64,000 bases of DNA from Platerodrilus igneus. Lineage: Eukaryota; Arthropoda; Insecta; Coleoptera; Lycidae. This document shows, one piece after another, positions 33,641-46,529 of the stretch (the stretch's first letter is position 1; the number at the start of each line of letters is the position of its first letter). The stretch is from assembly GCA_036346225.1 (NCBI GenBank), contig JARFIW010001176.1, forward strand, positions 2,307,884 through 2,371,883. The letters run 5' to 3'. The translations under genes were made by a program, and so were the position numbers. The notes beneath the pieces are model-generated. The model was not told the DNA's origin. It saw only the letters and a program-made list of their open reading frames with translations, and did no database searches.

Positions 33641-35374
33641 ATCTTTTACTGTAGAAAAATGTATTTTGGTTATCAATCAGGGAATCGGTTAATTTTTATC
33701 TCACATTTAGTGCCGACCGTGATTCTAGACCAAACCGAATATGGAGGGATAGTCTCTCATTACTTCAAGATGGCTCTCATATACCTCAATAATTAAAGAT
33801 CCTACCACCAAACTTGAACGCTAAATTTTCAACTTGTATAATATTTCTAAAGAATGTTCAAAAACGAATCATACCTCACACGCTCGTATGGTCTCAAAAA
33901 AAAATGGTAGCTATTATTTCATCTTAATAATTAATATTTTAGTATTATAATTAACTTGTTCTGTGCAATTACAGAATATCGGTATTTAATAGTTTGCTTA
34001 CAGTCGTCATTTTAAGCGTCGTTTTGTATCTGTATATGACATAAGTGAATAAATTGACACAGTGAGATACGATAGAAAAAAAACGGCAATCGTAATTGAA
34101 AGTTGGTTGCGCATATGATTTTGATTTATATATCTTTCTGATTATAATCACCGGTCCGTGTGGCACAATCGGTTAGAGCATCGACCGAAAAACCGAAGAA
34201 ACAGATTCAAATCTTGTCCAGGACCAAATATTTTCCATCTTTCAACTAGCTCAATTTGAAATGATCATTCAGGCTTTGCATAAAAGTCTAAGATACTATT
34301 TCATCTTTATAATATAAAATGATGTGATAAGAAGGTCATAAGAGTTCATTGAGCATCACATTCTGTAAGAAAAACCTCCCCAAGCCTAGAAATACTTAAT
34401 TTTCTACCCTGTATAATATTACTAGTAAGAGAATAGTATTAATTTTAGCATGTAAGTGCAACCCTTAATTCTAATTTAAACAAGTTGTAAAAGGTAAATA
34501 TGTATTCTCCACTGAAAACTGATAATTTGAATGCAAGGCAAAACGTGTTGTGTAACCCTTTTAAAAATACTACATAAATTTAATATCAAGTACTTCTCTT
34601 GAAAAATGTTATCTGTAATTTCAGTCATAACACAATTGCAAGTATCTAATGCGAAGTGTAAATAAGGTATTTTTCTTTGCTTTCATTCCAGATTGTTCAT
34701 AAAGTCGAACTTTAGAAACGTGTAAATCGTTTATAAATAAATAAAGAACTGCTACACACAATTAAGTGAGTTCGCGAAACGCGATAACACCGCTCGAGAC
34801 TATAAACCAGATAAGAACACGTTTTTAATGACCATAAATTATAACAAAAAACATAACGAGTGGGTATTTTACATTAATTCCTACAAGGTATCAATTAAGA
34901 GACGAGTTTTACGGTTGCAATAAATCTTAAACTGACAGGTAATTAAGATAAGAAACACAAAATTACAGTTAATTATTACATCATGTAATGAGTTAGACCT
35001 GCTGGAATATGATAGACACATACGAGAACTGTGACGTATAGAAATTTGTATTATATATAAAAAGTTAAATAATGAAGAACATTCATTCAAGATTCATTCA
35101 TAGATGTTTACCGAATCGCTGTCTAAGGAGTGCATTAACGACGTATTTATTGCTCCAATCGAAATTATAATTTAACTGAGTGCAGGCTCACTTTGATATT
35201 TTAATCTATTCAAACAAAAGTACTTACGAAAACTGATAAAGTGGACTTCAACATATAAATATTTATGTAAAAATAAAAATCTAAAATGGAACAAATAATT
35301 TTTCGATGCAGTTATTTTTAAATGAAAACGATCTTAAGTAGCAAATATAATCAAAGACGTATTGTAATTGTAAT
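33641..35374. other. AT-rich intergenic DNA
   Basis: No gene-like frames. Contains the tRNA-like sequence at 34153-34226. Confidence 0.5.
34153..34226 (+). other. tRNA-like sequence (tRNA pseudogene or SINE head)
   Basis: GGTCCGTGTGGCACAATCGG begins the copy. It has a box-A-like TGGCACAATCGGTTAGAGC and a box-B-like GATTCAAATC, and the ends GGTCC and GGACC can pair. The T-arm pairs partly (ACAG with CTTGT), but the anticodon stem is poor, so a functional tRNA is unlikely. It is not the head of the SINE family at 53430, whose tRNA part differs. Confidence 0.55.
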
Positions 35375-37325
35375 ACCGCACGTTGTGGCGCCGCTGAAAA
35401 GTAATGTGGTAAGCCCCGCGTTGCAGCGTCACTAAAAGAGTGTTGTGACAACGTCGTTCGTTGAGGCGTCACTAAGAGAGTGCTGTGATACAGACACAGC
35501 AAAATGTAAAACTTGAAATTGTTGACCTACCTTCCTTTTTAACTTTTGCCTGGTTAACTCAACGGAATTGACGGAGTTTTCAAAATGAAATGAAACACAG
35601 CAATATTACCAAGCATTTATACTGTATAAAATATTTTCTCTCATACAAAAGCATTTAGAACATTTATAACATTGTTTATTTTAAACAAAATAATTTCAAA
35701 GAAGTATTGATTACAAACAAAAATTGTTGCTTACCTTATTTAAAATTTACAGAATTAAACTTATTCTTTTGAGGATGGGTTACCTGGTTATGATTATTTC
35801 CACGCTTGTAAGATTTATTTTGGCCAGAAAAAACCCTTGACAGATAATCTACTAAAAGGTTAGATTATTTTGAACTTTGATCACAAATTCTCCTGGTAAA
35901 ACCCTTTACATAAAATTATTATATGATTAACACTTATTATTATATCTTACATTAAATGTAAATCAGTTAAAAATAAATCTAAAAGTAATACTTGCAGAAT
36001 CCATAAAAAAGTCCTTGTAATAAAATATCTTCTTATTTTTAATTGACGTTAAATCAGCTTACATGATTCTTTATATTAGAAATTCTCATTTCAAACAGCA
36101 GTTACCAAAGTACATTTCTGGTTAAATCTTCGTCTAGATTATTTAATAAAATCTTTAAAAATAGCGTTATCTTAAAGAACGTTCCCTCTTGTAATTAATA
36201 ATTCTCAATTTTCGTTGTAAATTACGTTTAAAATATTGCTTGTTTATTTTTTGCAACCTCACCACTATTAAATTACAATATGCCTACTGCATACATTTTC
36301 GCATAGCTACCGCTTGCGCTTTAAAATAACATTTCGAATCTAATTTCAGAATCGAATGACTTCGAATCTAATCAATGAATGAATGAATCTCAAATGAATA
36401 AAGGCATCCTTTATATACAAATTTATCTGTTACCAGAAGCTTACTAGAAAAATGTGAAACATTATGATACAAGACTTCTTGGAAAAATCAATTAACGCTT
36501 AAAATCGTCGAGCTTTATTACCTTGCTATTTCGTTCCAGTTATCCGTGACGCGTTTTATATGTCCGTGTCTCACATATACAATTATTGTGGCGTATCTGT
36601 TCTCTCCAACAGTCAATGCAAAAATAATAAATTATTTTTATGTTATTCCAGGGATTTTGCAGGTTTTTCGTGTCTCCGCCGCTTCTAGGAATAAAATGTT
36701 GATTTATTAATGAGTTTATACAAATTTGACGTATTTTTAAATACCGACGACTCATCTTTTATGTGCTAGAAAATTCTCTATTTAAAATGGTTTGCTATTA
36801 TCCACGGGGTTACTAATTTAAACTTTAATTGCTTTTCAATGCAAGAGGGGTTTTAAATACACGTTGATTGTAGTTTATTAAACCAAACGCGTAAACCTAG
36901 TACCTTATTATGCTATTTACAGCAAACGAAATGTATTTTTATTAAAAATGTATTGATAATTAATAAGTAAAATAAATGGCTTTGTATTTATCTTAAAACA
37001 ATGGATTTTTACGTTTGCATCTAATGCGTTTTACGGTATCTTAGAATTAATTATTTTTTACATATACGACTTACGTTAGTTGTTTTTTATTTACACTACA
37101 CTTATATAATACAGGGTGATTATATATACACGCGCAATTTGCGTTTTTGCATGGCACTTTAATGAATAAAAGTGCGCTAGTGTTTTACAGGGTGTAACCA
37201 TGAATCCACGGAAATCTTTCCAGATTATATCATATTGTGGTGGGATTTATTTTTAGAATTGAGGTTTCAATGACCTCTCGTGACCTCTTATCACGTCAAT
37301 ATATACATTGTATGTATATATTACT
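35375..37325 (-). repeat. ~1.95-kb inverted-repeat arm (left)
   Basis: Reverse complement of 41040-42966. Matches run from the outer end (GTGACGCCTCAACG-type repeats at 35385-35515 against CACAGCACTCTCAACG at 42890) through ATTTATACTGTATAAA (35618 against 42730), a block with GCAGGTTTTTCGTGTCTCCG (36658 against 41690-41710) and the reverse of TTGTATATAAAG (36405 against 41943), to the inner end CAATGACCTCTCGTGA (37269 against 41082-41095). No coding frame. It is labelled minus because its TATA-like sequence points that way. Confidence 0.85.
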
Positions 37326-39417
37326 CATATTTAGACCAGGGTAGAAAATTAAATAATCACATCAAATAATTTTAATCACCGTGTATAATGAATATTATTA
37401 GATAATACGCGTTATTAAAACCGTGAAGCATAAAAATTTATTAGTTTCAGTAACAATAAGAGATTTAAATCATGTACAAGACGCTTTATATCAAAAGAAA
37501 CAGTATTAACAAGCTCTACGTAAGAAACAAATGGAAATTACGTGCAAAATTTATATTAATTAACCCTATTTTAAGTAACCGGTATTAAACAAAACGTACA
37601 GATAATAATTAATATTTAGTTAGGATTCACTAAAATTTAAAGGGTATTAATTTTAATTGAAGTTAATTGAACCGTTAGTAACATATAATATCTATGAAAA
37701 CTTGTAAAAACCCAATAAAATAAAGCTCTGAGAATTAATAGTATGTTTGAACACCTGCGTAGTTTAAAAAGCTCATTCGGCGTAAATTTTGCAGATAATT
37801 AATGGTTACAAAGAATCTTGGAGAAACCGGGGCTTAATATTCACGGGAAGGCGCGATACGGGGTTATTTAACCCAGATAGTCCACATGGACTGAAATAAT
37901 CGATAGTAAGGAATATCAATTTGCACCACTAAGAACAGGTTAGAGAAGGAAAGATAATGTGCGTAAGACAAAGACACTAATAATTAAAGGCGTGATATGA
38001 GCAACGTCACGAGGGTCACGATTGGTTGAAAATAAGATGCACATATGAGAGGTAGAAACAACAATTTCTGTATAAAATTTAATTAGTTATTCTCGGACAT
38101 GTTTGCGTGCCGTGTGAGAATTTCTGAGATTTAACTGGGACGAGTGCAAAATTCGTAAAAACCGACGCACAGGCTACGGACTGGGAACCTAGCATGCGAA
38201 ATTCTTTAGAATTGCCCGTTTTGGGGAACAGTACGACAGACAGGCTAACTTCTATATATACCGAGGTGAATATAAACAAGCTCTCTTAGATCTTCGACTT
38301 GATTGAACGCGTTATACAGTGCTTTTTAGTTTTCCGGTTTTAATATTAAATAATTTAAACAGTTTGCTCGAATATTATGTGATTTAAAACAGCTTGTTCT
38401 TTACGTGCTACAATGAATGTACGTTAGTGCACTTAGAAAAGAAGATACAAGGTAATAAAGTTTAGTATCACTGTACCAATTGGTAAAATTTACTATGACA
38501 AATAAATACACAAAAGCAGGCAGTTTTGGCGTATCTTGGTGAAAGAAGTATGAATTTCTTTGTTATTTTCGGGGTATTAATACTTAAATGGTGCATAAAC
38601 GTGTCTGGATCCACAAAACAAGGTTCAGATATACACAGATTAGTTCCGGAAAAGCCCTGAAACAACTTTAAATAAATGGTGATGGAGAAAATTTTAAAGC
38701 GTTGAGAATCAGAAGCCGTAAATATAACCCAGTTGGAATGGTGTGATTAACAAAAGGGACGATGTACATTGAAGCTACGAGTGCAAGTAACCTTCAGGTA
38801 AATTATACTATTTTGTTTGAACTTTGAGATTTTGGTGTGTGTTGAATAACTTTCTAATTTGTTTATTTAAAATGGACAGTAGTGAAATTGTACTAACAAT
38901 AATATTTTAATTTTAAGGTGAAATTTGCTTGTTTAAGTAGAAAGGGTATTTAGTATTGATGTTCTGGATTATGATAAAAATATGGGTATGTCTTTGAGCT
39001 CAATTAGACGAACCTGGTTAATTAACGAAAAGGGTGGTAGATGCTCCTTTGTACTCTGCATATATTGTTATAGTAATTAGTAGGCATCCTACAAGGACTT
39101 TAATTCTGGATGCACATTAAAATGATAATAAATTTAATTTTGAAATTTTCCGATATTAAAATTTATGCTGAATATTAATTTTGAAATTTTAATGTATTGT
39201 GAATATTGATGTAAATAGAGTTGACGTTGATGTTTGTGGTAGGAATGTGTTTGTTTTTTATGTATGAGGATCAAAGCTATCTAGAGGAGCAGCCGAGGCG
39301 ATTAACAGAAGAAAATCAACAGACCAGGAAATTTAAGAGGTTTCACAGCATACATGACGCCCAATTCGTGAGGCTCGATTCGAAAAGCGTAGTTCACGGA
39401 TTTTGTAGGTTTCACAG

Positions 39418-39420
<3 letters not shown>
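37326..39420 (+). repeat. Repeat unit related to U4, between the arms
   Basis: GGAATATCAATTTGCACCAC at 37909 followed by TAAGAACAGGTTAGAGAAGG resembles 17714-17760 of U4 in the same orientation. A TATA-like CTTCTATATATACC lies near 38250. It ends in TTCACAGCAA at the (TA)n hinge (39421). The similarity is patchy, so this is a distant relative. The 83-codon frame at 39221-39472 runs into the (TA)n and is not a gene. Confidence 0.5.

Positions 39421-39454
<34 letters not shown>
39421..39454. repeat. (TA)n hinge
   Basis: Uninterrupted TA tract preceded by CACAGCAA and followed by TTGTATAT. It is the same junction type as at 14101 and 19207. Confidence 0.9.
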
Positions 39455-39456
<2 letters not shown>

Positions 39457-41039
39457 ATATATTTTTATGTAATGTTCTATGTAATATCCAAGGTTAGACG
39501 TACTTAATTACCACTCATATTCATGAAATATCCAATTTAAAACTAATGATAAACAAGATCGTACAATAATTAATTGCTGAACTAATATCGAATGCTATTT
39601 CAGTGTGATAGAGCTTTCTGAGATTTAAAATAGGTTTAAGTAATTTTCTTTATAAAAATCAAACGTAATTCCATTTGAGGAAGCTTCTGTGGATTGTATT
39701 TTATTGTTTATGTTCACTATTTGAATGGACACTACTGTTTTAAAAAGTAAGACATACCATAATATCTAAAAAAAATAAGTCATTTAGCATGTTTTCGTAG
39801 AAATAAGCAGTCATAGGATGTAAGAATAATGTTTGTTTAATGTATTGCACATGTATGTTCACTATATGTATGTTCTTATAAGTAATAGGTACCATAATAC
39901 CTGAAACATAATTTATTTGGTATGTGATGTTATAAATAATTATAAGTTAAATGAAATATTGAAAACAAAATGTAACCAATGGAAAATAGGACAAAGTGAT
40001 CAGAATGAAATGTTTTGAAAGAGTGATTAGATATGTTTGTAAATAATTGATCAAGGAGTGTAATTTTAATAACTTTATAGATAGTAGGCAAATGTAAATT
40101 TTTTAAGAGATCTCCTAGGTGATAAGGATATAAATAAGGACTTATAAAATTTGTATTAAAAAGAATAGATGTGTTTTACCTGCTCTCGTGTTTTATTCAA
40201 ATATTAAAAGCTGAAGTTGGTTGGAAGAGTAGTAATTCTGAAGTTAAAAGAGGTTTTGTGCAACGTGTAATAAGTTTAAAAGGTTTATACAACCATTAGA
40301 AGCACAGAATATTATTTGCTCTTCAAGTGAAATATGTACAGCTTCCAAGCTAAGATTGATTGAAGTACCGAGAGCTACAAATAGTTCCAGAAGATTCCAT
40401 TATTATGAGCAGTGTTCCCGCAGTGGTAGTTTGAACGAGTCCTAGTTAGATCGCCGATTCTGAGTATCATTTTTCTTTATAATATCCTTTTAGTATTTAT
40501 AAAGCCTGAAATTAAAGCGTGAAATTTTAAATACCAAATATTAAAACTTAATTTAACAGGTATCATGAACATCCAAGTTGGTGATTTGTATGCAGTCAAG
40601 GGTCCATTCTTGTAAACGCAGGCGGACTTCAATGGAATTACAGGTATAAAACAACTTAGTTCTTATATTTGTAACACTTAAAAAGCTGTAGTATTCATTG
40701 AAATCTAAAATTTTTTATCAAAAGTTAAGCATTCTAACTTTGTTTATTTTCTAAATACAATTGGTAGTAAGGATCACACCCAGTTTTAGAACAAGTACAT
40801 TTAAAATTAACTAGACGGTGCTTTATCTGGCAGTGGTTAATATATAGGCATACAGTTTTGTACCCACACTGTTTGTTTATTATTATTTAAATTCATAAAA
40901 TCCTGAGATAAGTTTCAAAAAGCCGTGGCATATTATTGGTTCACAACCAAGTTTACTTTTATCCATTTATAAAAAAAAAATATAACAAAGAAAAGGCCCA
41001 AATATAAATACAGATAAATATTAAGGAAACGTAGCAGAC
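39455..41039. other. AT-rich spacer inside the second inverted structure
   Basis: No gene-like frame. I could not align it to 37326-39420 or to the units at 12-21 kb by eye, so its relation is open. Confidence 0.4.
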
Positions 41040-42966
41040 ACGAGATATATATTAATATATATACATATATTGAGGTTTTAAGGAATCACGAGAGGTCATT
41101 GAACCGCAAATTCTAAAAATGAATCCCACCAAAATCTAATAGAATTCGGAAAAAATGGAATTTTCCGTAAATTCATGGTTACGCCCTGTATAATACAAGA
41201 GTACTTTTATTCATTACAATACCACGCAAAAACGCAAATTGGGCGTGTATAAATAATCACCCTGTATGATATAAGCATGTTGTAAATAAATAGCAAGTAA
41301 CGTAAGTCGTATATGTAAAAATAATTAATTGTAAAATACCGTAAAATGTATTAAATGCAAAGCAAAAATCCATCGTTTCAAGATAAATACAAGCCACTTA
41401 TTTTACTTATTAATTATCAATACATTTTGATAAAAATCCATTTGATTTGTTGTAAATAGCATAAAAGAATACTGGTTTTACGCTTTTAATTTAAGAAACT
41501 ACAATCAACGTGTATTTAAAACCCGTTTTGCATTAAAAAGCAATTAAAGTGTAAATGAATTACTCTTTGGATAACAGTAATTTATTTTAAATAGAGAATT
41601 TTCTGAAACATAATTGGATGAGTCATCGGTATTTAAAAATACTTTAAATTTGTATACACTCATTAATTAATAAACATTTTATTCCTAGAAGCGTCCTGAT
41701 CATTGAAAAACCTGCAAAATCCGTGGAATAACCGACTAAAATAATTTATGATTTTAGTATTAGTATGCGACGCCACAATAATAGTATATGTAAGATAAGG
41801 ACATATAAAGAGTTTCACGGATAACTAGAATCAGATAATTAGGTAATAAATAGCCGCGGTTTTAGACGTTAATTGGTTTTCGGAGAAACCTTGCAGCATG
41901 ATGTTCCACATTTTTGCAGTAAGCTTCTGGAAACAGATAAATTTGTATATAAAGAATCGTTTAAAAAAAAGAATGCATTCATTTATTAGATTTCAAGTTC
42001 GAGTACGAAATGTTATTTCAAGTCCCGAGCGGTTGCTATACGGAAATTGTATTTGAGTATGCAGTAAGCATATTGTAATTTAATAGTGGCGAGGTTGTAT
42101 AAAATAAAGAAGCAATGTTTTAAGCGTAACTTTTAACGAAAAATGAGAATTATTAATTACACGTGGGAAAGTTCTTCAAGATAACGCTGTTTTTAGAGGT
42201 TTTATTAAGTAATCGAGAGGAAGATTTAATCAGAAATGTTCTTTGGTAATTGCTGTTTGAAATGAGAATTTTAATATGGAGAATCATGTAAGCTGATTTG
42301 ACGTCAATTAAAAATAGGAAGATATTTTATTAGGAGGATGTTTTTGTGGATTCAGAAAGTATCACTTTTAGATTTATTTTTAACTGATTTATATTTAATG
42401 AAAGGTATAATAATAAGTGTTAATTATATAATAATTTTATGTAAAACGTTTTAATACGAGAATTTGTGATCAGAGTTCAAAATAATCTAACCTTTTAATA
42501 GATTATCTGTCAAGGGTTTTTTCTGGCCAAAATAAATCTTACAAGCGTGGAAATAATTATAACCAGGTAAACCATCCTCAAAAGAATAAGTTTAATTCTG
42601 TAAATTTAAAATAAGGTAAGCAACAATTTTTGTTTGTAATCAATACTTCCTAGAAATTATTTTATGTTTGAAAGAAACGATGTTGTAAATGTTCTAAATG
42701 CTTTTGTATCAGAGAGAATATTTCATACTGTATAAATGCTTTGTAATATTGCTGTGTTTTATTTCATTTTGAAAATTCCGTCAATTTCATTAAACTAGCT
42801 AGACAAATTAGAAAGAAAGGTAAGTGAATAATTTCAAGTTAAACATCTTTGTCACAGCACCTTTCTTCAGCAGCGCACCAAAGTGGGCCTTATCACAGCA
42901 CTCTCAACGTGCGGCCATTTTCATATCACCTTTTTGGTAACGACTAACGCGGCCTTTGTCACAGCA
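41040..42966 (+). repeat. ~1.93-kb inverted-repeat arm (right)
   Basis: Partner of 35375-37325. Has a TATA-like TTTGTATATAAAG at about 41943. Its last 130 bp (42838-42966) consist of degenerate ~45-bp units with the motif TATCACAGCA and ends TTTGTCACAGCA next to another short AT tract, the same terminal motif as at 14092 and 39412. Both arms contain CAGGGTG/CACCCTG pairs near 37112 and 41262, possibly an embedded MITE. Confidence 0.85.
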
Positions 42967-43238
42967 ATATATATTTGTATATAAAATTTAAGTAACCAAT
43001 ATACTCCTTCTTGGTCTTACTCACTTTAAGTTATTGGGTATCACAGTTTAAACTGCTACCGATGAACAGAAAATATATTGCAGGTGTGTTTAATTAAGTA
43101 CTTTCGTATTTTCCGCAGTTTTAGAATGACGCTCTTTCGATTTCTTAGGTTGATGCACTTAGACTATGTTTTCTAAACTACAGACCTACAGTCATGTTTA
43201 ATTTCAAAATTTCTCTATTTCAGCGGATTATTTTATTA
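42967..43238. other. Short spacer before the DD41D transposon
   Basis: AT-rich, nothing recognised. Confidence 0.5.
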
Positions 43239-43240
43239 TA

Positions 43241-43688
43241 CAGGGTGTTTCAAAATTGCACGGCACTATTTTAAGGGAGTGTTCTTTAGCACAAAATAAA
43301 CATAAAACTTCTAATAAACATATGCCCTAAAATGTACACTTATGGAGTTATAACCCCTTTAAAGGGGCTAGGTAAAGTTGAGTTTTTTTAATTATCTGAA
43401 TAACCACAAAAGATATTTTATTCAGATTTTTGTTGCCTACCCATGTTTTTATGCCAAATAAGATAAGCTTATCCATTTTTCGATAATAAGATCAGGAGCG
43501 TCCCATTGGGGAGGAGAGGAACAATCACGTTTAACCCTGTAATTTTGTTGTGTGTAAGCTTTTATAAATTATAATGCCAGAATTAGAATCTTTTGACATT
43601 TCTGAGTAAAAAGTCACTCTTGTTTGAAGTCGATATCTGTAGCCGTTTTAGAGTTAATTGGGGTGAAGCATTCAGGATGCCCTATGAT
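43241..43688. repeat. Left terminal inverted repeat of the DD41D element
   Basis: Pairs with 45198-45646. Much longer than the ~30-bp repeats of classic mariners. Confidence 0.9.
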
Positions 43689-43744
43689 ACTTTACATACC
43701 TACATAGATGTTGAGAGTTGAAAATATTTATTACAATTAAACAT

Positions 43745-44833
43745 TTAAAGTAACTGTTCAAAATGCCCACCATTTTGTTGTATGCAGCATCCAGCACGGC
43801 GAATCCATTGCTCTCTGGCAAGTCTTATAACATCAGGACGATTCTTAATAGTATCAGCAGCCTCCATGATCCGATTCTTTAACTCCTCTTGCGTGTAGAT
43901 AGGCTTAGAATAAACTATAGTCTTCATCCAACCCCAAACAAAATAATCTAACGGTGTTAGATCGGGAGATCGAGGTGGCCATTTAACAGGTCCACTTCGG
44001 CCAATCCATCGGTTACCATATTCTGCGTTTAAATAGTCAGTGACAATATGAGAGAAGTGGGCTGGGGCACCGTCATGCATAAACCAAATCCCACATCTAT
44101 CGGGAATTGGAATATCCTCTAACAGCTCATAAAGATTATTTTGCAAAAAATTCAAATAAAACACTCCTGAAAGTCTTCGTGGTAAAAAGAAGGGGCCGAT
44201 AAGATTGTCACCAAGAAGTCCACACCAGACATTTAAGGAAAATGTATGCTGATAATGATTTGTGACAGTGGTATGGGAGTTTTCTTCATCCCAAGTATGG
44301 GTATTGTAAAAATTGGTAATTCCATTTCTTGTAAAGGTAGATTCATCAGTCACTAGCAAGCGGGTCAAGAAGTTAGGATGTCGTGTACATTTTCGAATTA
44401 ACCACTGCGAAGAATTGGTTCGTTTGATGTAATCTTGCGGTAACAAATCTTGCACAGATGTCACGTGAAATGGGTACAGTTGCTGCTCGTGCGATGTTCG
44501 CCAAACGCTTGCAGATGAAACACCAAAACGAAGAGACAATCTTCTGGTGCTAGTACTAGGAGATAACAGAACAGCATTGAGTATTTGTTCTTCAACATTT
44601 ACATCTCGTCGAAATCTTTGTCGACCAGCATTTACTCGTGTAGGTTTTAGCGTGCCAGTTTCCCTAGGACGTGTTTCAATGAATTGAAATGTTTTACGAT
44701 TTGGTATCCTTCTAGTTGGAAATTGTTCTTGGTATCTGCGAACTGCAGCAGCGCCATTTCTCTGTACTTCATCATAAACTAACAGCATGTCTGTTTGTTC
44801 TGTAAATGTGAACAAGTTTGTGGTGTCTCCCAT
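43745..44833 (-). CDS. DD41D transposase, intact
   Basis: A 362-residue transposase for cut-and-paste movement of the flanking element. Residues about 8-50 form the first helix-turn-helix (FTEQTDMLLVYDEVQRNGAA), of the kind annotated as DUF4817. A second helix-turn-helix follows at about 80-112. The catalytic triad is D163 in LLVTDESTF, D254 in WFMHDGAPAH and D296 in SPDLTPLDYFVWG. There are 41 residues between D254 and D296, hence DD41D rather than mariner DD34D. The ATG at 44833 is the first in frame, and the stop lies 56 bp inside the left inverted repeat's inner edge. No frameshift or missing catalytic residue, so it could be active. Confidence 0.93.
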   Translation of the reverse strand: MGDTTNLFTFTEQTDMLLVYDEVQRNGAAAVRRYQEQFPTRRIPNRKTFQFIETRPRETGTLKPTRVNAGRQRFRRDVNVEEQILNAVLLSPSTSTRRLSLRFGVSSASVWRTSHEQQLYPFHVTSVQDLLPQDYIKRTNSSQWLIRKCTRHPNFLTRLLVTDESTFTRNGITNFYNTHTWDEENSHTTVTNHYQHTFSLNVWCGLLGDNLIGPFFLPRRLSGVFYLNFLQNNLYELLEDIPIPDRCGIWFMHDGAPAHFSHIVTDYLNAEYGNRWIGRSGPVKWPPRSPDLTPLDYFVWGWMKTIVYSKPIYTQEELKNRIMEAADTIKNRPDVIRLAREQWIRRAGCCIQQNGGHFEQLL

Positions 44834-45197
44834 GATACAACAAATTAAAGTGTCTTCAAAGTACCAATTTACACAAAAACTAACAGGACTAGTAACACAT
44901 ATTAGTAACTTACACAGTGTTTAAACATAACAAAGTAGATACATAATCACCTATCAAACAAATAAACGATATGCAACTGTTATAATGTAGAGCTTCTAAT
45001 ATCCAAGGTTATTTGATTAACATCGCATTTTGACATTTAGCTTTAGTCTTCAACATCTAAGTAATACATTGATTAATTTGAGACATATGTATAGTTTATA
45101 CATATGCCAAGTTGTTACAGAGATATTGAAGGCATATGTTTATTATGTTTATACCTATACATATGGGAAGTTCATATTAAAACTAAACGAATAAGGT

Positions 45198-45646
45198 ATG
45201 TATAATAGGGCATCCTGAATGCTTCACCCCAATTAACTCTAAAACGGCTACAGATATCGACTTCAAACAAGAGTGACTTTTTTACTCAAAAATGTCAAAA
45301 GATTCTCATTCTGGTATTATAATTTATAAAAGCTTACACACAAAAAAATTACAGGGTTACACATTATTGTTCCCCCCCGAATGAGACGCCCCTGATCTTA
45401 CCATCAAAAAATGGATAAGCATATCTTATTTGGCATAAAAACATGGGTAAACAACAAAAATCTGAATAAAATATCTTTTGTAGTTCTTCAGATAATTAAA
45501 AAAACTCAATTTCATCTAGCCCCCTTAAAGGGGTTATAACTCCATAGGGGTACATTTTAGGGCATATGTTTATTAGAAGTTTTATGTTTATTTTGTGCTA
45601 CAAAACACTCCCTTAAAATAGTGCCGTGCAATTTTGAAACACCCTA
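45198..45646. repeat. Right terminal inverted repeat of the DD41D element
   Basis: Reverse complement of 43241-43688 with scattered substitutions, for example a run of seven Cs near 45375 where the left copy has GGGGAGGAGAGG. Confidence 0.9.
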
Positions 45647-45648
45647 TA

Positions 45649-46529
45649 TATTGAAAGATTAGAACTTTTAAGATTTAAGCGTAACAAAGGCGAGTTTAAG
45701 AACCGTAAATTTGTGAAAGCAAATAATGGGGAAGTCTGCTGATCAATATTTATGGGTAGAAAATGAATAATCTCGTTGAATCAAGCTTCACATAAATCCA
45801 GAAATAATCCAACTTTAGCGAAACTCTTAAAACCAAGTTTCCTATTCATTTGCAAGTTAACCGCCATGACACGATATTTGAGGTAGATAAACAAAAACAT
45901 AATATATTTAATTAATTTTTAATCTTGATAAACCCTTCGTGGTAAAACAAAATGGAATTTTTAATTCAAGCAGTAATAACATCCTAACCACCACAATCGT
46001 ACCATTCATACACATGCAGGAATAACTTCCTTGCAAATAGAGCATGTCAACAAAAGATTATCGGCAAAAACACGAAATAGTAATTTACGATATAAGTTGC
46101 GGTTTCCGCTGTATATGTAAAAGAAGCAGTTGCTTTGGATTTCCTGTTTGGGAACACGTGTCAGTCCCTGTACTTACACGTTTCCTACTCAATTTCCCTT
46201 CGAAATAAAATACATGTACAAGAGCCCCATTTACACCGATATCAACGTGGGTAAATAATGGTTGTTTATGGACGTATATGTATATGTAATTTATGGTTTG
46301 TTTATCTAAAATCCATTATTAAACTGTGTCCTGGTTACATTTTCCTATTTTAGACTAGCCGACTTTACTGATTGTGTGATATTAAAATAATTATATACGA
46401 GTTTTAAAATCGTTGCAGCATTGTATGAACACCCAAAAGACAATAGTTTTTAAAATTTTAAGATTCAACTATTTTATTTTATTAAATAGTGCTCGATTTC
46501 TTATAAAAATAATAATTAAATTTGTCATG
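45649..46529. other. AT-rich intergenic DNA
   Basis: No recognised feature. Confidence 0.5.

Larger units (their letters stand above)
43241..45646 (-). mobile_element. Complete DD41D (rosa/visitor-type) IS630/Tc1/mariner transposon
   Basis: A 2406-bp element with terminal inverted repeats of about 449 bp, flanked by TA (43239-43240 and 45647-45648). The left end starts CAGGGTGTTTCAAAATTGCA; the right end, reversed, starts TAGGGTGTTTCAAAATTGCA. The inverted repeats run to about 43688 and 45198, ending at CATTCAGGATGCCCTAT, and differ at scattered positions. The single transposase gene fills the middle on the minus strand and is uninterrupted. It is the best preserved element in the window. 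Confidence 0.93.

Noticed and set aside
34153..34226. Functional tRNA gene
   Set aside because: Anticodon stem does not form properly.
39221..39472. 83-codon frame ending in an Ile-Tyr run
   Set aside because: Its C-terminal half is a translation of the (TA)n tract.
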